31,840 nt of DNA from Flammula alnicola. Lineage: Eukaryota > Basidiomycota > Agaricomycetes > Agaricales > Strophariaceae. A program made the position numbers and the translations under genes. Position 1 is the stretch's first letter; the number at the start of each line of letters is the position of its first letter. The DNA lies in contig JADNRV010000465.1 in assembly GCA_015499995.1 (NCBI GenBank), positions 1 through 31,840 on the forward strand, written 5' to 3'. Positions 10,860-23,024 of the stretch are shown piece after piece. Under the pieces are notes generated by a model. It ran no database searches and was not told the origin of the DNA. It saw nothing but the letters and a program-made list of their open reading frames with translations.

Positions 10860-13550
10860 GACGATGAATGGAAAGTAAAACGAGTATTGTGAGGTAGGGG
10901 ATTTGAAAAAAATGGAGGTCGGGCAGTTACGCGTGGCAATAAGTCGTAGTTGGGGATAGTTAGGGAGGAGTGAGGGACGTGACACGAGAGGGAAAGTGGA
11001 ATTAGGTGAGAGGAAGAGTGAAGAGAGTCAGGTTTTGCAAACGCGCTTGAGCGTGAAGGTCAGGTGACGGCGTGACTCTCCGCAATTCCAAGATGTGAAG
11101 AGATGTGAAGATGAAACGGACAATAGACGAAAACTGCCCAACATCCCTGATGTGGAAGCCTGATGTAATAACACCTCGAGCCATACCCATGTCTTCCAAC
11201 TTCAACCATTGATGACCAGGTCTTTCAAGATCTCCAAAGAACACTCCCGCTTGGCCAAAGCGGACGCATCAAAGCGGGGACAACATGACGGGCGCGTCCA
11301 AAGCGCGTTCACGAAAGCGTCGCAAGGCATACCGCTTTGACTTATAGGGCCATGACCGGGGGGTGAAAATCCTGGAGCTATTTTTCTGCATTAACACATC
11401 GGCTGTATCTCTCCTATAACCTAGAAAAAAGAAAAACATATTTGGGTTCCGAGGCGCAAGAGGCTTTTTTGCATCCCGTATGATATCAATGCCTGCGTGA
11501 ATTGCCAGCTGCCACGATTTGCCGCAATTTTCAGCTTGATTTTGGCAGTCAAAATCCGTTCTTTTCCTGAGTAAAACTCTTTGCTGTCCGCAAAAAAAAA
11601 CAGAGAGATTGCTGCGAATGAGACATCCATGTCGCGATGTGGTTCCATCGGATCAGGAGGAATGCTGCCCTTGGCGAAGTCTACTGTCTTGAGCTCGATA
11701 TGATAAGCCATGGGGTTGACCGGCAACGCATCCCAAGTTTAGCTCGGGCCATGCTGCGAGGTCGATGTCAGGCAATCAGAATCGGGGGAGCGGAACATCA
11801 GAGTTAGGTATCGTTAGACCTTAGAAGGCGTCAAACACAGATGGGGTGATCTTCCAAGATGCTAGTTGTTAGAGATGTCGCATGAGTGCAGAGCTGAGAA
11901 ATGGTCTGTATAAGTGCAGTCGCACATCGGCAAAGAATGAGCAGATTTTGTGACGTGTCCGCGAGACTGCGTTAAATCGGTCACGTGATTCGAAATCTTC
12001 GGGCGCGACGCCGACGCGACCCGTATTAATCTAATGCGCCACGGCGTGGAATACTGGAGAAGATTTATCAAAAGGAGTTAATTATTATTTAAGTAGGTTT
12101 TTCCAATGTCAAGTAAAATGACGGTGCCCATACCGTTTGTCATTTGTCAGAGAGAGCGCAGATACTGGGAAGGATTGCCATACTTAATATGCCACGCGAT
12201 TGGAGTGAAAATAACTACCAGCGGCTGCTGGAACTACATCTGCTGTGACGCTTACGGCGATGGTAGACTCCAGTAGGCCGAAGTGCATGGATGCACATAT
12301 GTAATTGTTGTATTCGACGGGACTAGGTGCACCAAGGATGCTGTGGGCGTTGTTTGTGTTATTGTAGGTTTTATGGCGTCCACTTCCAATATTCGAGGTA
12401 TACAGTGGCGCGTAGTGAGATGGGAAATATGGAACAAGGAACCTGCGAGGCATCTTCTAATACACGAATCTAATTTGGTGAGACAAACGCTCGCCGCGTC
12501 TTTATCAACTGGTCGAAATTAAGAGACGAGATGAAAACAAAACCCAATTCCACTGGACCAGCGAACCACAAGTATCAAGAGATCTCAAAAGGGTGATAAT
12601 ATCCCTCTGTTTCACAATGACCCTTTGACGCTCTTTGTGGGTCCTTCAGCCCTTTCCTTTGTCATTTATACGAGAGGCTCATATCGAGCACAATGAGATG
12701 ATTAACGGACCGTTCTTAAATATCTGGTCCAGTGTCTGCGTCTGCATAGAACCTGATAAAATGGTCAATCGATCGATATGTGCATGTTCGTTGTATATAT
12801 GGTATGGCGATAAAAGTAATTAAAAGATGATGATTTCTCTCATTGCTCTCTCATGCCGACAGTAGATTAAAATTGCTCCTGTATGTGTTAGAATAGTATG
12901 GAGGGCGGGCGCGTTAAAGGACATCGAAGGTTTGCGAATTGGCCACAATAGCATTCGACCAGCTGAGAAGAGACAACTTGAGCTTGAATGTCAATCGCGA
13001 GGTGTACCGGTAGACCTTCATTGGAACTCCAATTGCGCGTACTACCAGCCTCGCTATGCCGGTGAATGCAAGGCAGTGAATGACGAATGTTTCCAGAGCA
13101 ATCGCTCCCAGTACTAAGGTGCGCCATCACTTTCTGCCATCTGGTTGCCATCATGATCTGTGGATATCGTATTAGGATCCAAGCCCCTTGGAAAACATCT
13201 AAATTTGAATAAAGGGTTCCGGGTACATGTGGCGTCCATCATGTGTGGCGTCGCCGTCAATGCAGACCGTGTATCGCGTGTATGAATAAATGAGCAGAAT
13301 TGTGAATCGATCAACGATTTAAATACAAATGTTATAGCATGAACTCGGAGGTCCATTACATATTCACCTCCCGGGTGAGGTGCATGTACGGCGTTTTTCT
13401 AGGTCGCTCTTCTTTTAATTATGAGAACATTGATTTATATAAAAACATACAACAAATTAATCTGAATTACATTTCGCGAATACGCTGGCCAACCCTAAAT
13501 CCATCCACTAATCCATCCACTTGGAGGGAGAGTGTCACTGGGACAGGTAC
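10860..13550. other. 2.7-kb intergenic stretch with no convincing gene
   Basis: The right part of this entry's left boundary is the promoter of the 509-aa zinc-finger gene. Short open frames occur throughout. The most protein-like is a plus-strand frame at about 12917-13117 whose translation has four Cys in a hydrophilic context (NSNCAYYQPRYAGECKAVN...DECFQSN). It lacks an ATG and could only be the last exon of a small secreted-type protein; the opposite strand is open too, so I leave it uncalled. Confidence 0.4.
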
Positions 13551-14525
13551 CTAATCGTCCTTCCTTAAAACGTGGCCTGTCGTTGTTGTGATATGCGTCC
13601 AAAGGTTATGGTGGCCAGCCAATTGGCGCTTCAACTTACATCCCGTCCAGCGACACGTGCACGGCGCAGATACTAGCTTGCGTTTATCGTTGGCATCATG
13701 GCATACAACGGAATGCGATGCTTTGAGGTGATCCAACAGCACGGCGTTGGTATCAAATGGGCTGAAGACGTGCGAACAATCGCCGCCCCATCGACAGTTG
13801 AACTTGTCCTCGACCCTCTTTTTACGGCTCGTATTTGCCTTCTTCGGGTTTGGAACGATGCTGCAAAAAAATAAGCGGACTGTATAATCAAAAAGGAGAC
13901 ATATCGCTCTCACTCGTTAAGTTCGTGATCAGAATAAACATCTTCCAGCTTTCGCTTCATGGAGCTCCCGAAACTCCCGGAACCAGACGCTGGTGGGATT
14001 GGAGGATTCTCTGAAAGCTTCGGAGGAACCATGCCACTGAATGGTACGCCGGCGCTGGAGATCGAAGAGAATGGATGGGAGTCTGGCGTGGTTACCGAAA
14101 CGTGATCATGCGGGAAACCTGAGCCTTGTGGAGACACACAGCTCCCTGTAGAGGTGCCTTCCTCAGGCGGTGAGTCGGTGGATGAACTTGGTCTAGTGGA
14201 ATTAAGGTTGGAAGTGGCATTATCAGAAACCGACAACATGCACGTACTTCGGAAGGGGTATCCTCCTTACCCAGCCATCAACGTTTTCAACGGCTTCGAG
14301 TCTGTATCCGGTTATTCGCTCGCACATCTCTTCAAGTTCGGCGAGTTGCCCCTCAAGCCAATCGTCGAAGACGGCAAATCCACTAGGAACGAATGGAGGG
14401 AGGGGCATAAGAGAAATGTGCCACCCGGGTTTGGATAGGACTCACTTATAGACACGGGGATCTGTTTCGTGGCACACTTCCGGGGCGTAACGCAGATCTA
14501 GCAAGCTCGAGTCGCGCTCTGGCAT
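13551..14525 (-). CDS. small C2H2-type zinc-finger protein, 249 aa
   Basis: Four exons: 14525-14446, 14382-14271, 14161-13914, 13860-13551 = 750 nt. N-terminal part MPERDSSLLDLRYAPEVCHE and VFDDWLEGQLAELEEMCERI (amphipathic helix); middle Ser/Pro-rich with a basic patch SSMKRKLEDVYSDHELND; C-terminal fingers C-x5-C-x15-H-x4-H (CRWGGDC...HLKASH) and C-x4-C-x14-H-x6-H (CRWTGC...HITTTTGH). The last finger has the same H-x6-H spacing as the last finger of the 509-aa protein at 9220-10859, and both proteins pair C-terminal fingers with a low-complexity N-terminal part, so they are probably paralogous types. The second intron is uncertain: keeping frame needs an unusual acceptor (CCTGAG) at 14162, which drops a short Ser/Thr-rich segment otherwise open in frame. 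Confidence 0.8.
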
Positions 14526-15835
14526 TGTTTAGCGATTTTCGAATGTGTCGGGGGGAGATAATTTCGAAATAGCAAATGACGCGAGGAAGGAAGGAAGGGA
14601 AAGGTCAGTGATCGGACGAGAAAAGGGTTGAATATGAGGGTCGAAGGAGAAAGAGGGATGCTGGAAAATAGAGCAGGTTGAATTGACAGATGATGGAAGA
14701 CAGAATACGGTGGATAGGTCGTGTCACAGAACAGTGTTGTATTCGGGCCACATAAACAACGGAAACAATTTATAGGAAACTGACCGTGGAATAAAAAAAC
14801 AGATTGCCACAATAAGGCAATGGAATTCGATACTTTTCTATATACTTCCTATGGCCCAGAGGGCAAAACAGATTTAGAAAAGCTAACAAAAAACGAAAGC
14901 CTTCTCACCGTATGCATACCACCAGCGGTTCAGTTCAAGCACAAAGGCACGATGTACGTCTTTTCACAACTCCTACATGAAGAGACGTGGTTAGCGGGCT
15001 AGGTTGCAGTCAACGTGCGAGAAAACACGCTCATCCCGATTCCCCTGCGGTAGCTATCGCGTCGCAGCGTAGGAAATCTTGTATGCTAACCAATGCGAAA
15101 CATCCGTCATTCAGCCAGAATGGAACTTTTCGAGAGGCTATATGGACTGAAGGCCATCTGGCACCATGGCAATGACAACACGATGGACGATATTCCTAAA
15201 GGGAGGTCAATTCCCGAAGGAAGCCCTCTTCAGCCCCACCGATTTCCAAAAGCGGGCCTGAAGTAGCCATCCACTGGAAACCGCGCCAGCTACCTCAGCC
15301 CGAGTCTCTACAGCGATATTCTGATTGTATGCCTGGTCTTGGATTAACAATGAACGAGACTGACGATTTCTAGGGCCGCTCACTATGGAATTCTTCTAGG
15401 AGGGCAGCGTGGTTTTCTAAATATGAAACTTTCGCGCTAGCGCATGCAACACAGACCAGCTCAGACTGTTCTGAAGAGCCTCACCGAAAGGCTTATCCTC
15501 TAGAAAATCTACTCGAGCTCAAAAGATCCTGAGTAGTCATATAGATGAGTATTCTGTGGGAAGGCTCGTAGAAGCATCTGCGGAAAAGGACGTCACATAC
15601 TAAATCTTAAACCCCGGGATGACATCTTGAGAATCAACTTGGTTGAGATTCTTTCGTCCCTAAACAGTAGAGCTGTTGAGTGTTCCAGTATTGAACAGAG
15701 TAAAATACGATGTCCCAATGCAATCCGCGGCTGCCAGCACATCAAGCTTTGGCAAAAATTGCACATTATTAGGATCCAAATTTCTTGCCAAACACCTAAG
15801 GGTAGAACGCTGAAATATAATTTTACACTAAAATT
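14526..15835. other. intergenic, several unassigned short open frames
   Basis: The promoter side of the 249-aa zinc-finger gene lies at the left, the lamA 3' flank at the right. Plus-strand frames at 14820-15002 (starts MEFDTFLYTSYGPEGKTD), about 15120-15270 (MELFERLYGLKAIWHHGND) and about 15250-15530 look protein-like, but they are separated by stops and I found no splice solution that joins them. They may be remnants of one decayed gene. Confidence 0.4.
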
Positions 15836-18800
15836 TTACTCTAATACAACCAGAGTCTCCCCAGGACAAACAGAGGTGCCTTCCTTGATACCTCTTCCGA
15901 ATCCTCGCACCCTCTTCCCTTTACTTCCTTCTCCAGCAAGAACCGGTATTTCTGTTTTCATGGCTTCAAGAACCACAAGAACATCGGAATCCGAGTTAAC
16001 AGTATCCCCTGGCCTACATTTAATCTTCCACACTGTAGCAAATAATGAAGCGGTAACTTTTACACCGCCCTCTAGACCTAAGAAAAAGACGGGATCAGCG
16101 TCGATATGCATTCTCAGTCCAGGGGAAGCACCTTCAAGATGACTTTGATTTAATCTTACTGCCGGCGTGCTTTTCTTCTCTTCCCACTCGCGGAGGAGAG
16201 CCCTTTCCCTAAAGTTTGTCGCATTAGAATGGACTGAGGCGTATTGGGTTGTCGGGCTTACTTGATTTCCTCTCGAGCGCTTCCCTCCTTCTGACGCTGA
16301 CGGAAAAGTTCTAGCTCGGTTGAGATCGAATTTAGGAATCTAGAATGCTCCTCTACAGAGAATACAACAGGTTCAATCTTGAAAATCAAGAGTTATAACT
16401 CAGAAGTGTGATACGAAAAGGTGACTTACCTTGAACGTGTATTGTCCGGCATCAAATCGCTTTTCCAGCTAATGAGAGCACGTTTAGACACTTGTTGCGG
16501 GAACAAAGAAGCTAACTATACCTCGACATATTCGTTTTCGGAAATTGGCGTGAAGTGTACCTAGTAATGGCGTCAGTGGTAAATAACATGTAAACTTAAA
16601 TGCATTTAATACTTGATCGAATGCTTCCAGAAGCCAAGGCTTCGTTGGCAGGAAATCCTTTCCCTTTCCCCAGGTTTGCCACCCAGGGAGTGTGCGACCG
16701 TAGAGCTGGTATCCTCCGGGGGATTCAATTGGGTATATTGCTGCAACAGGACCTGCGATACCGATGGCCCCCTGCATAACGTAGTTGGCAATAGTTCAAT
16801 GAATTTATATTACCAGCCTGGAGCTTACCCGAGGAGTAAATGTACGAGAAGGGTTCATTTTTTGCCCAATTAAACGGCACCGAGGATCAATCTAAAAATG
16901 AGGGGTCAGACTTGAGGAAAAGACAGAAGTAGAAGAAGAAAGGCCGACTGGAACAAGGAATGGACAAGCTAAGTAAAAACCGACTCCTAAAACGAGCTTT
17001 TACATACAATTTAGCAAACAACTAGATGTTCAGTGTTTCAAATGAAACTTGCCCAATCGGATGCAATTAATTTCTGGAGAGCTTCGTTTGCATCAGATAA
17101 CCCATTGTTGTTGGCGAGGTAGTCGACATTGCTTGGTAAATATACCGCTTTGTCGCGAGTTGTCGACATGTAGCGATGAAGAGCTTCCTTGTTCCATTTG
17201 TCGTCAAGAACAATAGGAAAGGTGATCCTCCGACCTGGAAATTGCATGGAATTCATATTTTCAGGGACGGCGCTTTCTGATTCGACGAGAATCCTCAAGA
17301 ACACGTCTTGAGCAATAACATGAGGATCATAATGGCACTAAGTGTAACGTTGAGGACACTGCGATGAGATCATCAATTGCATTCCGCTCACCAGAACAGA
17401 TCGAATACAAGGGCAAAGAGATTGAATACCAGGAATCTTCTTTGCTTGTACGATGCCCTGGAATGCGTGTATTCGTGCGCGAATAAATATGTCAAGATGC
17501 ATCTGTCCAAATTCAACAAGTATAGCAGAGTCTCCTGCCTAAGTATTGAAGTATGGGAAAAAATGTATGGTTAGCTGACGAAAATGGTCGCGCCGGGCTT
17601 CATACCTGACGGAACGTAACTTGCAAATCAGGTCTGCTCTGGAGGGCGGAACGGACATGCAGAACTGGTGGTTGAGGACTGTCAGCGACAGCGGAATCCA
17701 GGAAAGCGAAGGAGGCGGGCTCGCTGCTCTTTCCAAGAGAAACATATTGGGCAACAGCGTCCAGCCAACCATCGCGGAGATCCGATTTTTGAAGCGACTC
17801 GCTCCAACTTATCCTTCGGAACTGAACGGTGCTTCCAGGAGCAAGTTGACCCAGTTTCCACCTACATGGTTCAATAAGAAACTGAGATACTTAAAGCATA
17901 AAAAGACGACTAACATTTCAGCTGTCGCCACGGTACACATACAGAGATAGCCTCCCATATCGGGTCCTTCATTTGTGAGAATAACAGGAGTGTCACCGTT
18001 GATATTGATCGTTCCAGGAGCGTATCCGTTGTCCAGAATGTTACTAGGGTGCGAGCCACCTTCCCCGCCACTATCCCTAGCCCACCGAATTTTATCAGAA
18101 GAGGTCGGTGCTTCAAGACGAATGCCCAGCCTATTACTTGAAGGGCTGATTCGCCAATGAGTCGAATAGAATCTACTGAGTCCTTCTGCAGTTATGAATT
18201 CTTCGTCGTCGTGCGGTCCGGATAGCACATACACTACCCAATGCGAAGGATAGACGGGAACGATCTGTTTTGGAAGAAGAATGGGTTCCTTCTCGTCGAC
18301 TTTTGGAGAACAATCACCCAATGAGATTAGATCTCCTTTCATTAACGAACGACCCTAAGCAGCGACTGATGAGAATAAGCGTTGCATTAGAAAACCACCA
18401 ACGCACTTGATAACCTCCAAGGCCCATGGAAGTAGACTTCGACCCCAAATATATCGGAATATCAGGAAATCCTCCTCGGATGCAGAGGTATATCCTGAAA
18501 CCCGTCGAGACATTGTCAATTGATTTCGCTTGAATATCAACTTTGCCATTCTCGGGCACAATGATTCGAGACCACATCGGAGTCGCCATGCCATTGACTT
18601 TGATTATCGCATCCATCCCAGTGACGGCCAGGACTGCCGGCACGAAGAACTGGAATGAACATCCAACCCCTGGCACCACTACCATCTCCAAACCTTCAGT
18701 AGTTTTCGGATTTCCAACGAGGATGTTGCCTGCGGCGAACGCCAGATCATCCATTGGTCCGCTTCTGGGCATCCCCAGTCTGATAGTTCGACCAGGCAAG

Positions 18801-20688
18801 TCCTGAACAGTAGTATCGATGCCGGAAGATAGAACCTTGAATGCCCTTCGATTATTATGTGAGTTATGAGGCGTAGAACGAGGTACGTATTTGCTTACTG
18901 TGGGTTTACGGAAAATTCTTCCAAAAATCTCGTAGTCGCCAGACCCGCGCGGAATTTCTCATTTCGTGCAATTTCTTCAAGATAGCGGATGTTGTTCTGG
19001 GGCCCTGACACCTTGAATTCATCCAAAGCAAGTAAAAATCTTGATATCACCTCGTCTCTGGAGGCTCCAGTAACGATAACTTTCGCCAGAAGCGGGTCAA
19101 AATATGGCGTAATTGTCATTCCGGTATCGATCTGGAGTGATTTCGATGAACATGGCTGTGGCTGGGTCGAGTATAGCAAGAACGCACCCAGGTGTCAACT
19201 CGAAGCCAGCTCGCTTTATTCTTGTCGAAGGAGACGTGCTGGAGGAGGCCAGGAGACGGTACAAAACCCTCATATGGGTTTTCCGAATAGATACGGCCTT
19301 CGATGCAATGAGACTTCCCTTCCAGCTCGCCTCTTCGATAGAGTTCATTGTATGTCTTTTGTTGCATTTCCAGCGATCCTGAAGTCAGGCCCTCTTTATT
19401 CGAAATTTGCGCAATGCCTTGTTTGATCATGAGCTCGACGATATCTAGGCCAGGGTGGGTCTCTTCTGTAACGGGATGCTCGACCTTTGACCAAAGTAAG
19501 TTTGGAGATGTATGTATTTGAAGGGCGAAAAGTCACCTGTATTCTGGTGTTCATCTCGAGAAAATAGAAGTTCGCAGTTTCATCGTCCACAAGAAATTCA
19601 ACAGTACCTGAAGAGCATCTGTTGGGTGACTTTGTGGCACACATACCTGGAAGGAACGACTTACCGGCTGATCCATACTTGATCGAACGAGCTAGGTTCA
19701 CGGATACTTCACACATTCGCTCTCTGAGCCCTTTTAACTGCAGAGTAAGTGGTTGGGTACAGAACGGTTAATAGAGCTACGAACCTGGATGAGATGTGCA
19801 GAAAGGACTAGGGGTCTCTTCTATGACCTTCTGATGGCGTCTTTGTATATTGCATTCTCGTTCGCGCATATGGACGACATCTCCTAGTCCGTTTCCGAAG
19901 ACCTATTACGCCATCCGTTAGCTGATAAGGGCGTTTGGCAGATGGAAAGCTCATACTTGAATCTCAACATGTCTAGCAGCCGGGTAATATCTTTCGAGGA
20001 AGACCCCATCGTTACCGAAGAGCGTCTGCCAGTCAAACACAATGTCAGGGGACTCCACTCCAGTTCGAGAGAAGCATTACATGCAGACCTTTGCTCGATC
20101 CTTTGTGACCAAGAAGTTCTTCCTCAGAGAGTCGTCGTTATGACACACGATCATCCCCATCCCTCCTCCTCCTGCCGTAGCTTTCAGCATCACTGGGAAC
20201 CCACACTCTCTAGCGATATTTAAAGCTTCGTCTTCGGTCTCGATGAGACCATCAGACCCCGGAACGACGCCGACACCAGCATCTAAAGCCACCTGCCTTG
20301 CTGCATGTTTGATGCCCATCAAGCGAATGACATGTGGTTGAGGACCGAGCCATATGATGCCGCTCTCGATGACCTGGCTTGCGAAATCGGCATTCTCAGA
20401 GAGAAATCCATACCCAGGATGAACGAGAGTGACAGAGTATGCTTGGCATATGGAGATTATGTCGGGACCAGATAGGTAGGCAGCGGCTTCTGACGATGTT
20501 GTAGAGGTTGAGTCCTGGGTTCGGAGGGGAACAGATTCATCAGCCAGGACAACGTGAGGAGAGAGTGAATCAGACGGCGTGTATATCGCGACTGTGCGCA
20601 ACCCGAGTCTCTTCGCTGTTCGGATGATGCGCACAGCAATTTCGCCGCGGTTCGCGATGAGCAGTTTATGGGCATCATAGATTCCCAT
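15836..20688 (-). CDS. lamA: LamA-type biotin-dependent carboxylase (biotin carboxylase + AHS2/AHS1 + biotin carrier)
   Basis: Probably ATP- and biotin-dependent carboxylation of a lactam or amide, in partnership with the LamB protein upstream. Nineteen exons (20688-20089, 20025-19957, 19902-19785, 19730-19665, 19607-19537, 19484-19188, 19131-18899, 18845-18407, 18354-17915, 17861-17606, 17538-17392, 17337-17049, 16986-16949, 16891-16829, 16771-16613, 16560-16522, 16468-16430, 16377-16262, 16208-15836) sum to 3852 nt: 1283 aa, no frame break. Residues 1-455: biotin carboxylase ([16 protein letters not shown]-grasp loop [37 protein letters not shown]). About 485-800: AHS2/KipA-like ([28 protein letters not shown]). 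About 860-1095: AHS1/KipI-like ([24 protein letters not shown]). C-terminus: biotin carrier with EAMKTEI (biotin-Lys about 1244). The architecture is that of urea carboxylase, but there is no amidase (allophanate hydrolase) domain, and the LamB neighbour favours LamA. Confidence 0.94.
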
Positions 20689-20780
20689 TGGTAACTTCCA
20701 GCAGTTCGAAGTTTGGTTGATCGAGGCAATGTTTATGAGGAGAAAAGTAAACCCCTTCACACATAAGAGAAAAGGGGCTC

Positions 20781-20787
20781 CGATAAG
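20781..20787 (+). promoter_or_regulatory. GATA-factor-like motif upstream of lamA
   Basis: CGATAAG lies 93 nt upstream of the lamA start, in the 176-bp gap between lamB and lamA. It fits the HGATAR site of fungal nitrogen GATA activators (AreA type), which would suit a nitrogen-source gene. A single six-base match is weak evidence. Confidence 0.3.
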
Positions 20788-20864
20788 ATTTGTCCAAAAA
20801 TAACGTGCGAACTATCAAACCAACAGCTCCCATGAGGACCCATGTGGCATTCATGATCAGATGC

Positions 20865-22145
20865 TCATGCTAAGCCAGCCGAACGATTGCTCTCATCCAC
20901 GAGTTTCTTGACTAGCTGAGCGATTTCGACAGCGCCCTTCCAAAAGATGAACAATGACGGTATGAATGAGGTGAATTTGACGCTTACTGGGGTATCAGAA
21001 TGACAACAGATAGACACTTCGCTCACATTCTCGCCCAGTGGGAGATATGTTCCCGCCACTGTCGTCACTTTTTTCTCATTGAGGAGTCTCATGACCTAGG
21101 GGCTGTAATTAGTTGCAATTTCTTTATGGACAACATAATTGTGATTTCTGACCCGATCGCGAACTACCTCTAGTGGGACAGGATCATGCTTCCTGGAGAA
21201 CGAAGTCAATGCGTGAAATATGCTGAGTTTGAGACGATAATTTACTTAGTGATCAACAGCTTCCCTTCTGCGCTGTAATCAAGATCCGCAAACCATTCTG
21301 TACGAATACATAAAGATGGGCGAGATAAGAAATGAGCGGAGTCAACATACCTGGAATAAATCTCACGCCCGCTTCTTCGGCGGCACTTTGATGGGCCGAA
21401 CCAGCGATACCAACGAACGCAATGTCACTGTTTTCCTCAGAACGAAATACTTTTGCGACTTCCACAAGGGCTCGGGACAGAGGAATGGAGCGTGAGCTCT
21501 GTCCGTATACTGCGCCATGAGGTTTAATCTGAAGCATGCTTGAATGTTGCCGCAAATAACGAAGAGAAGGCCCTCTTACATGATTAAGGGGCAGACCGTG
21601 AAGCTTCAAAAAACCAGATAACGCTCCAACTTGATATATGAAGCACGACTTCAATTCTTCCTGTCCGATTTGACCACCTCAGAAAAATGCTGAAATTATA
21701 TCAAGGAGAGAGAGCGCACCGGCTCAATGGCCATCTCTCGCCGTCCAAAGCCTTGCAAATCGGGAAGAGAGGGATGTGCACCGACTGCAACACCATTTTG
21801 TTTGGCGAGCAAAACCGTCTTGTTCATGATCGAGAAATCACTTTGGGAAAGATTAGTACTCTCTTCTTAATGATTGTGAATGAACTTGCGAGGCATGGAA
21901 TCCACAAGCAATATTTGCAAGATGGATATGCTTCATCAGACCCTCATCATCGCCCTGCCAGACATCGTTCAGCCTACAGTTTCCAAAATACGGGTAAGGT
22001 ATGTCGCACAATGGTGTACAAAGAGAAGCCCTGTACAGACAAGGAACAAAATTCAGCAACAACGTATAAAATATTAAAGAAACTGGTGTACCTCTCCCAT
22101 GTCGCAGTTCACAGTAGCTTTCAAGGGCAACGTCGAACCAACCAT
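20865..22145 (-). CDS. lamB: LamB/YcsF family protein (PxpA-like partner of LamA)
   Basis: Homologous to the PxpA subunit of bacterial ATP-dependent 5-oxoprolinase and to the fungal lactam-utilisation protein LamB. Ten exons: 22145-22092, 22030-22010 (21 nt), 21954-21890, 21840-21720, 21660-21580, 21528-21351, 21297-21246, 21192-21153, 21095-20988, 20936-20865 = 792 nt, 263 aa, the usual length. Motifs in order: VNCDMGEGFSLYTIGDDEGL (metal/substrate pocket), [58 protein letters not shown], and a C-terminal CCHSDTPGAVEIAQ. The third intron (21889-21841) has a GC donor, GCAAGT. It is encoded just upstream of lamA on the same strand; in Aspergillus nidulans, as I recall, the pair is divergent. 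Start: first ATG, directly before the conserved N-terminal strand. Confidence 0.95.
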
Positions 22146-23024
22146 CTCCTGCAAGAAATCTAGGCTGAGCAGATATTCTTTAGGAGATTAGAGCGTTACC
22201 AACAAGATTGTCTGTGTATACGGATGAGAGTTCTGGAGTTTAGAGAGCTGTAGATAACGAAGGTCCTGCAGAAATGCGAGTGTGGTTAAAATAGACGGGG
22301 ATGCGGCATGTTTTCCGGTCCGGGTACAAATGACAACTGACCTTCAAGAAAGGCTATTTCATTTTATATCCATCATCTAGATTCATGGACTGGCCGTTTG
22401 GACGCAATTGACAGTACTTCCACCCGTAGGACGGTATGCATATCTAGAGGGATCGTTCGGATTGAATTCGATTTGAAAAGGGCTCGGCCGAAAGGAAAAT
22501 CGAGGCGTTTGCATAGTCCTTCGTCCCGTAAATGTCTTAATAGAGGGCGCAAACGTCAAACGTTGAAAAGCGTATTCGTAGGTTTAGAAGAACAAAGAAC
22601 CAAGTCGCTTGCCAGTGAAGTGAAAGAACACGCAAGAGAACACGTCAACGCGTCAAGTTTTGGTTTCACAACTCCGGGAAGGATTACATAATACTATCTG
22701 GCCCGTCTTGATCCTTCCCCCTATTTTTTCGTTACATTTTACTAGTACATAGACAAGCTTCGACTGTGGAGGATGGGAGGCACTCAAACCGTGGTTTATT
22801 GGATTTGTCTGATATTTGTTGAACAAGCATATCCAAGCGGATAGTCCTTGGGTACTTAGCGCTTAGCCTCGGACTCAAGTGACTTGAACTCCCTGTATGC
22901 TCTGGGCCTCGTACATTGAAGTCATAAAAATGCGTTGGATCAGGTTACAGTCGTATGTTGCACTAGGCAACTATCGTATACAAAGTTTAATTTACTACTA
23001 TGGCATTCATTTACTGTGATTCTT
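22146..23024. other. intergenic between lamB and the metallothionein gene
   Basis: Upstream region of lamB and 3' flank of the metallothionein gene. AGATAAC at 22252-22258 and CTATCT near 22693 are further GATA-type matches. A plus-strand frame at 22398-22691 is very basic and lacks any motif; I do not call it. Confidence 0.4.

Noticed and set aside
12888..13154. Minus-strand 88-codon frame and an overlapping hydrophobic frame
   Set aside because: Several frames on both strands are open at once here, with no motif or splice support to choose among them.
15836..20688. Urea amidolyase (Dur1,2) call
   Set aside because: No amidase/allophanate hydrolase domain is present N-terminal to the biotin carboxylase; the next gene upstream is LamB/YcsF, not an amidase.
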